A DNA stretch of 64,000 nt from Candidatus Pelagibacter giovannonii (GCF_012276695.1 NZ_CP038852.1:1-64000), one strand, 5' to 3'. Counted from the stretch's first letter, positions 17,136-26,008 are shown. Numbers and translations: made by a program. Notes: generated by a model from the sequence alone, not told the origin.

Positions 17136-18146
17136 ATGTTTAAAAAAGTATCTTTATATTTTACAGCATTAGTTTTAGTTTTATCAACAGTTGGTTCTGC
17201 TTATGCGGTAACGTTAAAAGCAAGTCACCAATGGCCTGGTACGCCTAGAGCTGATGGATCTTTTGACCCACGTCATGAGATGGTTCAGATTATTGCTGAC
17301 GAAGTTAAAAAAGCTAATGTTGATATTGATGTTAGAATTTATCCTGCAAAATCTTTATACAAACCTAAAGAACAGTGGAAACCAATGACTACTGGTCAAT
17401 TAGATATATCTGCATTTCCTTTAGGATATGCATCAAAGTTTCACCCAGAATTTAGTGCAACTTTAATGCCAGGAACAGTTAAAAACCACGATCATGCATT
17501 AAGATTTAATAAATCTCCAATGATGACTGAGATTAAAAAAATTATTAATGATGCAGGTGTAGTTGTTTTATCTGATGCTTGGTTAGGTGGTGGTTTTGCT
17601 TCAAAAACTAAATGTATAAGAAACCCATCTGATGTTAAGGGACAAGTAATGAGAGCAGCTGGAAAAGCATTTAACCAAATGTTAGAAGGTGCAGGGGCTG
17701 GTATTCAAAGTATGCCATCTTCAGAAATTTATACTGGTCTACAAACAGGTGTATTAACTGGTGCAAATACTAGTTCAGGAAGTTTTGTTAGTTACAAAAT
17801 TTATGAACAAGTTAAATGCGCAACGCCTCCAGGAAAATTTGGTCTTTGGTTTATGTATGAGCCGATCCTTATGTCAAAGAAATCTTTTGATGCTTTAAGC
17901 TCTAAGCAACAAAAAGCTCTTATGAAAGCTGGAAAAGTAGCAGAGAAATATATGACAGCACAAGTATCAAATTTAGATAAAAAATTTGAAGATGCTTATA
18001 AAGCTGCCGGTGTTGAGTTAGTCTATATGTCTGAAGCAGATCATGCTGCTTGGATAGAAATAGCTAAGAAAACTTCTCATAAAGCATTTGCTGAGCAAGT
18101 ACCAGGTGGTGCTAAGCTTATGGAAATGGCTTTAGCAGTTAAATAA
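17136..18146 (+). CDS. dctP: TRAP transporter substrate-binding protein
   Basis: This 336-residue periplasmic protein has a signal peptide (residues ~1-24, cleavage after AYA) and a DctP fold: ASHQWPGTPRADG at the mature N-terminus, VRIYPAKSLYKPKEQW near residue 70, and the carboxylate-binding Arg region KGQVMRAAGKAFNQM near residue 168. I start it at ATG 17136, because the in-frame ATG at 17121 overlaps the strong GAGAGGA ribosome site. It delivers an organic anion to DctQM. The downstream malonyl-CoA decarboxylase suggests malonate as ligand (inference). A hairpin follows before dctQ. Confidence 0.93.
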   Translation: MFKKVSLYFTALVLVLSTVGSAYAVTLKASHQWPGTPRADGSFDPRHEMVQIIADEVKKANVDIDVRIYPAKSLYKPKEQWKPMTTGQLDISAFPLGYASKFHPEFSATLMPGTVKNHDHALRFNKSPMMTEIKKIINDAGVVVLSDAWLGGGFASKTKCIRNPSDVKGQVMRAAGKAFNQMLEGAGAGIQSMPSSEIYTGLQTGVLTGANTSSGSFVSYKIYEQVKCATPPGKFGLWFMYEPILMSKKSFDALSSKQQKALMKAGKVAEKYMTAQVSNLDKKFEDAYKAAGVELVYMSEADHAAWIEIAKKTSHKAFAEQVPGGAKLMEMALAVK

Positions 18147-18160
18147 AATAATATATAAAG

Positions 18161-18197
18161 AACCCCCTATTTATGAAAATAACTAGGGGTTTTTTTT
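18161..18197 (+). terminator. Terminator-like hairpin between dctP and dctQ
   Basis: CCCCTA (18164-18169) pairs with TAGGGG (18184-18189) around a loop of about 14 nt, and a run of eight Ts (18190-18197) follows, the form of an intrinsic terminator. The dctQ ATG comes immediately afterwards at 18198. It probably terminates most transcripts after dctP and lets a fraction read into dctQM. Confidence 0.75.
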
Positions 18198-18692
18198 ATG
18201 AAAAATAAATATCTTAATTTTTGTCATTATGCCTCTCAAGCCTGTGGTGCTTTTGCAGTAGGAGCTTTAATTTTATCTATTTTAGTAATTGTTGAGCTTG
18301 TTTTTGAAAGATATTTTTTCCAAAGAGCTATTACATGGCAAACAGAGCTTGTAACTATGCTACTTGTTGCGTCTACTTTTATTGGTAGTGCATACGTTTT
18401 GAGCGAGAAAGCGCATGTAAGCATGGAATGGATTTATGATTTTTTATCAAACAGAAATATTATTAAATTAAAGATTTTTACCTCATTTATAAGCTTAGGT
18501 TTTTTTTTAATACTATTTTATTTTGGTTTTTTGATGGTTGAAGAAGCTTTTGTTAAAAATTATACTACAGGAACAGTTTGGGATCCTCCTTTGTGGATAC
18601 CTTATTCTTCAATGTTAATAGGCTCACTATTAATGATACTTCAATATATTGCTGAGATAATTAAACTATTTGATGAAGGAGATTTAAGATAA
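18198..18692 (+). CDS. dctQ: TRAP transporter small permease subunit
   Basis: This 164-residue protein has four membrane helices (near residues 13-33, 47-66, 92-112 and 130-150) and the DctQ-type TWQTELVTMLLVASTFIGSA motif near residues 44-63. It couples DctP to DctM in the inner membrane. There is no room for a normal leader: the ATG follows the T-tract of the upstream hairpin, so translation must use readthrough transcripts. Its stop overlaps the dctM start (TAATG). Confidence 0.92.
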   Translation: MKNKYLNFCHYASQACGAFAVGALILSILVIVELVFERYFFQRAITWQTELVTMLLVASTFIGSAYVLSEKAHVSMEWIYDFLSNRNIIKLKIFTSFISLGFFLILFYFGFLMVEEAFVKNYTTGTVWDPPLWIPYSSMLIGSLLMILQYIAEIIKLFDEGDLR

Positions 18693-20023
18693 TGGATCCT
18701 TTAATGATTGCACTAATAGTTGCAGTTTTTACTTTAATAGTTTTGTTTTCAGGAATTCCAATTGCTTTTGGTTTAAGTTTTGTATCAATTGCTTTATTAA
18801 TTGTTTTTGAAGGTTTTCAAATGCTAGATGTTTTTGCTGAAACCTTTTATGCAGGATTAAATTCATTTGTTTTACTATCAATCCCAATGTTTATTCTTAT
18901 GGGAATGGCTGTAGCCAATTCTCCCGCAGGAAAAGATCTTTATACTGGTCTTGATAGATGGCTATGGAGAGTTCCTGGTGGTTTAGTAATCTCTAATATT
19001 GGTGCATGTTCAATTTTTGCAGCATTAAGTGGATCAAGTCCTGCAACGTGTGCTGCTATTGGAACTATGGGAATCCCTGAAATGAGAAAAAGAGGATACT
19101 CAGATCAAATAGCTACTGGTACAATTGCAGCTGGAGGAACACTTGGTGTTCTAATTCCTCCAAGTATAGTTTTAATTGTCTACGGAATGGCAACAGGAAC
19201 CTCTATTGGAAGATTATTTTTAGCAGGTATTGTTCCTGGTTTTATGTTGGCAAGTCTCTTTGCTGTTTGGGCATTAATACATAGTTATTTCATTGATAAA
19301 AACGCAGCTAAATTATTAAGAAATAGAAAACCACCAACATTAAGAGAAAAATTTGAAGTTCTTCCAAGAATTTTTCCGTTCTTAGCAATTATTATTGGAG
19401 TTTTATACGTGTTGTATGGAGGTGTTGCAACACCATCAGAAGCTTCAGGGGTTGGAGCGTTTTTAGTTTTTGTAATGATTGCAGTTGTTTATAAAATTTA
19501 TCAGCCAAAAAAAATATGGAATATTGTTAAAGTTTCAATGAAAGAGAGTGTGATGATAATGTTTATTATTGCAGCTTCATATCTTTTTGCATTCACATTA
19601 TCACAACTTTACGTAACCCAATCACTTGCACAAAGTATGATTGAATTAAGTAGTAATAAATGGATGATCTTTTTAATGGTTAATGTGTTTTTACTTGTTG
19701 CTGGATTCTTTTTACCACCAGTTGCAGTCATTGTAATGACTTCAGCTATATTATTGCCTGTTATTACTACACTGGGTTTTGATCCGTATTGGTTTGCAAT
19801 AGTATTTACTATAAATATGGAAATAGGCTTAATAACACCACCTGTTGGATTAAATCTTTATATTATAAAGGGTATTACACCAGACGTAAGTCTGTCTACA
19901 ATCTTAAGGGGATCATTTCCATTTATGATGATGATGGTTTTATCAATAGTAATATTATGTATCTTCCCTGAGATAGTAACGTGGTTACCTGATAAACTAA
20001 TGGGTAAACCTCTTGGATATTAA
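18692..20023 (+). CDS. dctM: TRAP transporter large permease subunit
   Basis: This 443-residue protein has about twelve helices and DctM signatures: LLSIPMFILMGMAVANS near residue 65, SGSSPATCAAIGTMGIPEM near residues 114-132, GGTLGVLIPPSIVLIVYG near residue 146 and the mirrored ITPPVGLNLYIIKG near residue 380. It catalyses Na+-driven uptake of an organic acid bound by DctP. It starts inside the dctQ stop codon and runs 11 bp into the dusA frame. Confidence 0.95.
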   Translation: MDPLMIALIVAVFTLIVLFSGIPIAFGLSFVSIALLIVFEGFQMLDVFAETFYAGLNSFVLLSIPMFILMGMAVANSPAGKDLYTGLDRWLWRVPGGLVISNIGACSIFAALSGSSPATCAAIGTMGIPEMRKRGYSDQIATGTIAAGGTLGVLIPPSIVLIVYGMATGTSIGRLFLAGIVPGFMLASLFAVWALIHSYFIDKNAAKLLRNRKPPTLREKFEVLPRIFPFLAIIIGVLYVLYGGVATPSEASGVGAFLVFVMIAVVYKIYQPKKIWNIVKVSMKESVMIMFIIAASYLFAFTLSQLYVTQSLAQSMIELSSNKWMIFLMVNVFLLVAGFFLPPVAVIVMTSAILLPVITTLGFDPYWFAIVFTINMEIGLITPPVGLNLYIIKGITPDVSLSTILRGSFPFMMMMVLSIVILCIFPEIVTWLPDKLMGKPLGY

Positions 20024-21017
20024 AAAAAACATTAATAGAAAAATTTCAGTAGCACCGATGATGGATTGTACTGATCGTCATGATCGTTTCTTTCTAAGAT
20101 TGATGAGCAAGAATGTTATGTTGTACTCAGAAATGGTTGCAACAAAATCTGCAATTCATGGAGATCGAAAAAAAATTCTATCTTATAGTCCAGAAGAAAA
20201 ACCTTTAGCATTACAAGTAGGTGGATCTGATAAAGCAGAATTAGCTGAAGTTGCCAAAATTGCAGAAGACATGGGCTATGATGAAATTAATATTAATTTA
20301 GGTTGTCCTAGTAAAAAAGTTCAAAAAAATATGTTTGGTGCTTGCTTGATGAGAGAACCAGATTTAGTTGCAGAGTGTATTAATTCAATGGTGAATGCTT
20401 GTAAAATTCCAGTCACAGCAAAAACTAGAATTGGTTTTGATGATACAGAAGAATTTGATTACTTAAATAATTTTATATTAAGGATGAAAGGAGTTGGTTG
20501 TAGCACTTTTATATTGCATGCTCGAAAGGCTATTTTAACAGGAATGTCACCTAAGCAAAATTTAAATATTCCAAAACTAAACTATGGAATGGTCTACAAG
20601 ATAAAAGAAGAAAATCCAGACTTAGAAATTATTATTAATGGAGGAATTTCAAAAATTGATGAGATTAAAAATCACTTAACCTTATGTGATGGCGTTATGA
20701 TTGGACGATCCATATATCAAAATCCTTATTCTTTAGTTGAAATTGAAAATGAAATTTTTGGAACAAAAGAAAAACCTACAAGAGAAGAGATTGCTGAGAA
20801 ACTTTTAGAGTACCTTGAGAAAGAAGTTAAACTTGGTACAAAAGTAAATCATATTATGAGACATACTGTTGGATTATATCATGGTCAAATTGGCTCAAAG
20901 GAATGGAAAAGATATTTAAGTGATAATATGATGGCAAGAGATTCTGATTTTCAAAAGTCAAAACACATAATGACTATTGTACAAAATAACGAGAAAGCTA
21001 ATCAAGCTAATTCATAA
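20013..21017 (+). CDS. dusA: tRNA-dihydrouridine synthase A
   Basis: This 334-residue FMN enzyme reduces uridines in the tRNA D-loop. Its motifs are SVAPMMDCTDRHDRFF (FMN site), LYSEMVATKSAIHGDR, the catalytic Cys in INLGCPSKKVQKNMFGAC (near residue 97) and MIGRSIYQNPY. The start is TTG at 20013, overlapping dctM by 11 bp; the first in-frame ATG (20059) would cut the SVAPM motif. A tRNA modification gene inside a transporter operon is odd but common in such compact genomes. The stop overlaps the next ATG (TAATG). Confidence 0.94.
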   Translation: MDIKKNINRKISVAPMMDCTDRHDRFFLRLMSKNVMLYSEMVATKSAIHGDRKKILSYSPEEKPLALQVGGSDKAELAEVAKIAEDMGYDEININLGCPSKKVQKNMFGACLMREPDLVAECINSMVNACKIPVTAKTRIGFDDTEEFDYLNNFILRMKGVGCSTFILHARKAILTGMSPKQNLNIPKLNYGMVYKIKEENPDLEIIINGGISKIDEIKNHLTLCDGVMIGRSIYQNPYSLVEIENEIFGTKEKPTREEIAEKLLEYLEKEVKLGTKVNHIMRHTVGLYHGQIGSKEWKRYLSDNMMARDSDFQKSKHIMTIVQNNEKANQANS

Positions 21018-21853
21018 TGGAAAATTTAAACTATGGTGAGATAATTAACCTACTAGCGGTCCTTGCAATATCTGCGGCTGTTGCAGGTTTCATGGCAGGA
21101 TTACTTGGGGTTGGAGGTGGAATTATAATGGTCCCAGCTTTGTATTATGCTTTTACAGTATTAAACTTTGAATTAGAAACCAGAATGCATTTAGCAGTTG
21201 GGACTTCTTTAGCTATTATTATTCCTACTTCAATAATTTCGACCAAAACTCATATGGAATATGATGCAGTAGATTTTAAGATGGTAAAATCTTTCGGTAT
21301 ATTTATTTTAATAGGTGTTATTGCTGGAACTTTTTTAGCAGTTAATTTGAAGACACCAACTCTAGTATTATTTTTTTCAATATTTGCTTTTATGGTGGGG
21401 TTATTTTTTATTTTTCTAAGAGAAAAACTTGTTGAAAATCCTAAAACAATTTCTGACCTTGTTAAAAACATCTCTGGGATAATAATTGGATTTATATCAA
21501 TTCCTTTAGGCATTGGTGGTGGGTCTTTAATGGTCCCCTTTATGAGAACTTTCGGTTATGACATTAGAAAATCTATTGGTACAGCTGCAGCAGTTGGTTT
21601 TTTGATTTCACTTAGTGGAACGATCACCATGATTATGGGTGGAAAAATAATTAATAATATTAATACACCTTTTAGTGTGGGTTATATAAATCTATTAGGG
21701 TTTGCAGTGTTTGTGCCAGTTACAATGATTATGGCTCGATTAGGTGCAAAAGCTGTTTATAAAATAAATAAAAAACTACTAAGTAAAATTTTTGGAACTT
21801 TTTTACTGATTGTATCTGTTAGATCTTTTATTGAATATTTGAATATTGTATAA
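21017..21853 (+). CDS. TauE/SafE-family anion exporter
   Basis: This 278-residue protein has about eight helices in two repeats, each carrying the family's glycine motif: AGFMAGLLGVGGGIIMVPAL near residues 22-41 and IGFISIPLGIGGGSLMVPF near residue 158. TauE/SafE proteins export sulfite, sulfonates or other small anions. It is in line with dctPQM-dusA and 6 bp before malonyl-CoA decarboxylase. Whether it exports an organosulfur product or another acid is not decided by sequence. The 'sulfite exporter' name is a family label only. Confidence 0.9.
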   Translation: MENLNYGEIINLLAVLAISAAVAGFMAGLLGVGGGIIMVPALYYAFTVLNFELETRMHLAVGTSLAIIIPTSIISTKTHMEYDAVDFKMVKSFGIFILIGVIAGTFLAVNLKTPTLVLFFSIFAFMVGLFFIFLREKLVENPKTISDLVKNISGIIIGFISIPLGIGGGSLMVPFMRTFGYDIRKSIGTAAAVGFLISLSGTITMIMGGKIINNINTPFSVGYINLLGFAVFVPVTMIMARLGAKAVYKINKKLLSKIFGTFLLIVSVRSFIEYLNIV

Positions 21854-21859
21854 AAAGTC

Positions 21860-23164
21860 ATGTTTAATTTAAAACAAATAATCTCATCTATTGCAGATGC
21901 TGGTCAAAAAATTTTTAATAGAAGCGATATTAAAAAAAATGACATCAATTCAATTTTAGATTTATGTGATGATTTAATTTCAAACAAAGGAGCAGCATTT
22001 GGAATAACTGTTGCAAGAGATGTTACAAAATTATATCAAATTTTATCTCCTGAGAATAAATTGATTTTTTTTAAAAGAATTAATGAAAAATATAAAGCAA
22101 ACTTTACTGAAGTAGATGAAGCTATCAACCTTTATAAAATTTCACCTAATGAAAAAACTTTAGCAAATTTGTTTAAAGCATCATCTGGAAAAAGAAGAGA
22201 ACTTTTTACAAGAATGAATATGGCACCCAACGGTACTTCAATTATCATTGAACTACGTGAAGACTTACTAAAAGTTTTAAAAGACAATAAAGATCTTAAA
22301 GTTCTAGATGATGACTTAAGATATTTATTTAAAGGTTGGTTTAATCCCGGTTTTCTTAAACTTGAAAAAATTACCTGGGATACTAAAGCGGCAGTATTAG
22401 AAAAAATCATTCAGTATGAGAGAGTTCACCAGATGAAAGATATGAATGAACTTAAAAGACGTTTAGGAGAGGATAGACGTTTTTTCTCTTATTTTCATCC
22501 AGCGCTTGAAGACGAACCTATTATTTTTGTTCAAGTAGCTCTCACTAAAGGTCTTGGTAAGTCTATTCAAGAATTAATGAAACCCTCAAATGATGAGAAA
22601 AAAAATTATGATACTGCAACATTCTATTCAATTAGTAACTGTCAAGAAGGTTTATCAAGAGTTACTTTGGGTAATTTTTTAATAAAAAGAGTAGTCTATG
22701 AAATCCAAGAAGAACTACCTCATATTAAAAATTTTGGCACACTATCCCCTTTACCAGGTTTTGTTGATTGGCTTAGCTATGTTGAGGAACCTAAAATCAA
22801 AAATATTTTAGCTAATATTAAAAACCAAGATGTATCTTTCTTAAAATCTAAGGATTTAAAATTAGGAGACAGTAGAATTATAGAAAATAAAGAAGCTATA
22901 ACTAAATTAGTTGCACATTATATTGTTAATGAAAAGAACCAGCAAGGACTTCCAGTTAATGATGTGAGTAGATTTCATTTAGGTAATGGTGCTATTGTAG
23001 AGGATATTGTAATCAATGCTAATGTTTCTGAACAAGGGTATAAAAGAGCATTTGGTGTCATGGTTAATTATCTTTATGAATTGAAAAGTATTGAAAAAAA
23101 CCATGAAGACTACATGAATAATAATAAAGTAATCGTCTCTGATAAAATAAAGAAATATTTATAA
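21860..23164 (+). CDS. Malonyl-CoA decarboxylase
   Basis: This 434-residue enzyme has an N-terminal helical domain and a C-terminal GNAT-like catalytic domain. Motifs are FYSISNCQEGLSRVTLGNFL near residues 255-274 (the SISxCQxGL catalytic Ser region), ELPHIKNFGTLSPLPGFVDWL and RFHLGNGA near residue 373, which holds the catalytic His. It converts malonyl-CoA to acetyl-CoA and CO2. It is the last gene of the dctPQM operon and probably acts on CoA-activated malonate or a related acid imported by it. In rhizobia a TRAP importer and malonyl-CoA decarboxylase occur together for malonate use. Confidence 0.93.
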   Translation: MFNLKQIISSIADAGQKIFNRSDIKKNDINSILDLCDDLISNKGAAFGITVARDVTKLYQILSPENKLIFFKRINEKYKANFTEVDEAINLYKISPNEKTLANLFKASSGKRRELFTRMNMAPNGTSIIIELREDLLKVLKDNKDLKVLDDDLRYLFKGWFNPGFLKLEKITWDTKAAVLEKIIQYERVHQMKDMNELKRRLGEDRRFFSYFHPALEDEPIIFVQVALTKGLGKSIQELMKPSNDEKKNYDTATFYSISNCQEGLSRVTLGNFLIKRVVYEIQEELPHIKNFGTLSPLPGFVDWLSYVEEPKIKNILANIKNQDVSFLKSKDLKLGDSRIIENKEAITKLVAHYIVNEKNQQGLPVNDVSRFHLGNGAIVEDIVINANVSEQGYKRAFGVMVNYLYELKSIEKNHEDYMNNNKVIVSDKIKKYL

Positions 23165-23180
23165 GTATATTTTATATTTT

Positions 23181-23381
23181 TTAATTAAGACCCCATTTAA
23201 CTTTATTCCAAATTCTTTCATGAAAATAATAAAAAAAGAGAGGAATTATTGAACCTAACCCAAGTATTCCAGCTCCTTTAAAGCTACCAGTAAAAATATA
23301 TCCAAATATTACCCAGTAGATAAATATAAAAAGTCTCCATGAAAATGTTTTAGCAACAGATCGTATTTTTTTGTCAGCCAT
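23181..23381 (-). CDS. DUF2061 family small membrane protein
   Basis: This 66-residue protein has two hydrophobic helices. The pattern KIRSVAKTFSWRLFIFIYWV followed by GYIFTGSFKGAG and YYFHERIWNKVKWG is the signature of DUF2061, whose usual core is K-x-x-x-W-R-...-HE-x-x-W. The function is unknown; in some genomes it lies near sulfate or cysteine genes. It is a single gene on the minus strand and converges with the malonyl-CoA decarboxylase gene. Confidence 0.85.
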   Translation of the reverse strand: MADKKIRSVAKTFSWRLFIFIYWVIFGYIFTGSFKGAGILGLGSIIPLFFYYFHERIWNKVKWGLN

Positions 23382-23437
23382 AATTAATTAAGCCTATAAT
23401 ATTTTTTGCTTATAGAACACATTTATATTAATGTTTA

Positions 23438-23839
23438 ATGATGGCAAATAAAGTTAGTAAAAGTTTTCTAAAAGATTCACATTTAATAACTGATCTAAAA
23501 CTATGTAGTATTCGTTTAATTGATAATGCTAAATTTCCCTGGATCATTTTAATTCCAAAGAGAAAAAATATTAACGACATCTCAGAACTTAACTCAAAAG
23601 ATCAAATGTTATTAATGAAAGAAATTGTTCATTGCAGCAAATTAATGAAAAAAATTTTTAAAACAAAAAAACTTAATGTTGAAAAAATTGGTAACATTGT
23701 TCCTCAATTACACATTCATATTATTGCAAGATTCACTAAAGATAGCTCATGGCCACTATCAGTTTGGGTTGTTGAGAAAAAAAATTATTCTAAAAAAAAA
23801 ATAATAGTTATTTTACAAAAGTTAAAAAAATTATTTTAA
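23438..23839 (+). CDS. HIT-family nucleotide-binding protein
   Basis: This 133-residue protein has the histidine-triad fold. PWIILIPKRKNINDISEL near residues 31-48 is the nucleotide-binding strand pair, and QLHIHIIARF near residue 91 is the catalytic HxHxx motif (QLHIHI). HIT hydrolases cleave nucleotide-phosphoramidates or dinucleoside polyphosphates. Two consecutive ATGs (23438, 23441) are possible starts. Its 3' end overlaps the convergent lipoprotein gene by 9 bp. Confidence 0.87.
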   Translation: MMANKVSKSFLKDSHLITDLKLCSIRLIDNAKFPWIILIPKRKNINDISELNSKDQMLLMKEIVHCSKLMKKIFKTKKLNVEKIGNIVPQLHIHIIARFTKDSSWPLSVWVVEKKNYSKKKIIVILQKLKKLF

Positions 23840-24178
23840 CATTTTTTTTACTGCTATTAAGAAATCTTTATGCTCAGACTTTTTGCTTTTAAAACTCAAT
23901 AATAATTCTTTATCAGGTATTTTTTTTGATTTAATCGACTTAGTTAAATCATTTTTTTTTGAATCACGAATAAAAAATTTTTTTGTATAACTTAAGGGAT
24001 CCTCTCCAAATTTTTTCTTAACATATTTGTTTGAAGCGTATGAAAGACCTCCATGATAAATACTCCCAGTTTTAGCAATAGTTAAAGTTGGACCAAATAG
24101 AGATACAGTTGGTTGTACACAATTATTCAAAAGTGTTAGACAAAGTATTAAACACAAAGTAAAAATTTTTTTTCTCAT
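23831..24178 (-). CDS. Small lipoprotein of unknown function
   Basis: This 115-residue protein has a lipoprotein signal (MRKKIFTLCLILCLTLLNNC) with a lipobox ending in Cys20, so it is probably anchored to the outer or inner membrane facing the periplasm. The mature part has a short hydrophobic beta-like segment (SLFGPTLTIAKTGSIYHGGL) and a Lys-rich tail. I do not recognise a characterised family. The 5' region on this strand contains an unusual GC-rich stem-loop (24214-24243), which could be part of its leader. Confidence 0.7.
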   Translation of the reverse strand: MRKKIFTLCLILCLTLLNNCVQPTVSLFGPTLTIAKTGSIYHGGLSYASNKYVKKKFGEDPLSYTKKFFIRDSKKNDLTKSIKSKKIPDKELLLSFKSKKSEHKDFLIAVKKMLK

Positions 24179-24213
24179 TTTAATGAAATTTAAATCATTT
24201 TATAGTTGGGGTC

Positions 24214-24243
24214 AGGGTGGTTTCAGTCTCCCTACGCCACCCT
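24214..24243. other. Unexplained GC-rich stem-loop
   Basis: AGGGTGG (24214-24220) pairs perfectly with CCACCCT (24237-24243) around a 16-nt loop, and GGGG lies just to the left (24208-24211). The roughly 40-bp block is strikingly GC-rich within a 149-bp AT-rich gap between the divergent lipoprotein and SulP genes. There is no T-tract on either side, so it is not a typical terminator, and it does not match a tRNA or any riboswitch I know. Confidence 0.4.
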
Positions 24244-24327
24244 TAAATTACTTCTATGTGATTCTCTCTAAATAGTTACACACTTAATAATTGAAAGTAG
24301 ACTTTATTAACTACTTGCTTTATTACA

Positions 24328-26007
24328 TTGTTAAGCAACCATTTAATATTAACAAAATTAGTAAAATATTTGAAAAAAACAAAACCTCATTCACAAATTG
24401 CATCAGAAGCAATTTTAGGCATTGTAAAGTCCTTTAGGTTTAATTCGCAAAACTATATCCCAAAGGAAGGATTATCCTTTTCTCTTTTTAGAGTTGAAAT
24501 TTTGTCTGGATTAACAGTGGCTTTAGCTTTAGTTCCAGAAGCCATTGCATTTGCTTTTGTAGCTGGTGTAGCACCTTTATCTGGTCTTTATGCGGCTTTT
24601 ATAGTTGGCTTAATTACAGCTGTATTTGGGGGTCGACCTGGAATGATATCAGGAGCAACAGGCGCTTTAGCAGTTGTAATGGTTGCACTTGTTATAGATC
24701 ATGGAGCTCAATATTTATTTGCAACAGTAGTTTTGATGGGAATATTACAATTGATTGCGGGTATATTTAAACTTGGTAAATTTATTAGAATGGTTCCAGA
24801 GCCTGTGATGCTTGGCTTTGTAAATGGATTAGCAATAGTAATTGGTATTTCTCAACTTAGTCAGTTTAAAACAATAAATGCACTAGGTGAGTCGGTTTGG
24901 GTTACAGGGAATACATTGCTTTATTCCATTATATTTGTCATATTTACAATGTTTATTATTTGGTTTTTGCCAAAAATTACAAAATTATTGCCATCTACAT
25001 TAGTTGCTATTTTATTTACAACTATTTTAGTCTTAACCTTAAAAATTGACATTCCTAATGTTGGCGACCTAGCTAGTGTTAAAGGTGGGCTACCAGATTT
25101 TTCTATTCCAAGCGTTCCTTTTAATATTGAAACATTGAAGATTATTTTTCCCTATGCATTCATTTTAGCCTCAATAGGATTGATAGAAAGTTTGTTAACT
25201 TTAAATTTGGTGGGAGAAATAACCAATAAAAGAGGGGGTGCTAGCCAGGAATGTTTAGCACAAGGCTTAGCCAATACTGTTACAGGTTTTTTTGGGGGAA
25301 TGGGTGGTTGTGCGATGATTGGTCAATCAATGATCAATGTTAGATCTGGTGGTAGAACACGTATTGCAGGGATATCTGCTGCATTATTTTTGTTAATCTT
25401 TATTTTATACACATCATCATATATCGAAATGATACCTATTGCAGCCCTTGTGGGTGTGATGTTCATGGTAGTCATTGGAACCTTTGCGTGGAACTCTTTA
25501 AAAATTTTATTTTTTGTACCAAAAAGTGATGCACTAGTAACTATACTTGTAACTGTTGTTACAGTTTTAGAAGATTTAGCAGTAGCAGTATTAGTTGGAG
25601 TAATTGTTTCAGCATTAGTTTTTGCATGGAAGTCAGCATCAAAAATTAGAGCAACAGAAAGACCCTCTAAAACAGAAAAAGGTGCAAAAGTTTACGAAAT
25701 AGAAGGGCCTCTTTTTTTTAGTTCAACAAATAGTTTTTTAGAACTTTTTAATCCTTCAAAAGATCCTGATATAATTATTATTGATTTTGTTAGATCAAAA
25801 GTAATTGATCAATCTGCTTTAAAGGCAATTGAAGATATTGCAGATAAATATAATAGTTTTGGCAAAAGAGTTAAGCTTAGACATCTAACTCGCGATTGTC
25901 ATAAATTATTAAGTAAAGCAGGACAACTTGTAGTCGATAGTGATGATGATCCAGATTATGGCGTTGCAGTTGATTATGATGTAAAATTGGGTATTTTTGG
26001 AAAATAA
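24328..26007 (+). CDS. SulP-family anion permease with STAS domain
   Basis: This 559-residue protein has ten or more helices from residue ~50 to 430. The SulP signature is LVPEAIAFAFVAGVAPLSGLYAAF near residues 71-94, followed by GRPGMISGATGALAVV, and a C-terminal STAS domain (residues ~450-555) contains DFVRSKVIDQSALKAIEDI. SulP carriers move sulfate, bicarbonate or carboxylates with Na+ or H+. The start is uncertain: TTG at 24328 is the only upstream start in frame I can support, and the true N-terminus may be later. SAR11 bacteria generally lack assimilatory sulfate reduction, so bicarbonate is as plausible as sulfate. Confidence 0.9.
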   Translation: MLSNHLILTKLVKYLKKTKPHSQIASEAILGIVKSFRFNSQNYIPKEGLSFSLFRVEILSGLTVALALVPEAIAFAFVAGVAPLSGLYAAFIVGLITAVFGGRPGMISGATGALAVVMVALVIDHGAQYLFATVVLMGILQLIAGIFKLGKFIRMVPEPVMLGFVNGLAIVIGISQLSQFKTINALGESVWVTGNTLLYSIIFVIFTMFIIWFLPKITKLLPSTLVAILFTTILVLTLKIDIPNVGDLASVKGGLPDFSIPSVPFNIETLKIIFPYAFILASIGLIESLLTLNLVGEITNKRGGASQECLAQGLANTVTGFFGGMGGCAMIGQSMINVRSGGRTRIAGISAALFLLIFILYTSSYIEMIPIAALVGVMFMVVIGTFAWNSLKILFFVPKSDALVTILVTVVTVLEDLAVAVLVGVIVSALVFAWKSASKIRATERPSKTEKGAKVYEIEGPLFFSSTNSFLELFNPSKDPDIIIIDFVRSKVIDQSALKAIEDIADKYNSFGKRVKLRHLTRDCHKLLSKAGQLVVDSDDDPDYGVAVDYDVKLGIFGK

Positions 26008-26008
26008 T

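Noticed and set aside
24208..24243. GC-rich block at 24.2 kb as part of tmRNA, a tRNA or a standard terminator
   Set aside because: It has no CCA or T-arm pattern, no tag-peptide frame and no T-tract; it is kept only as an unexplained stem-loop.
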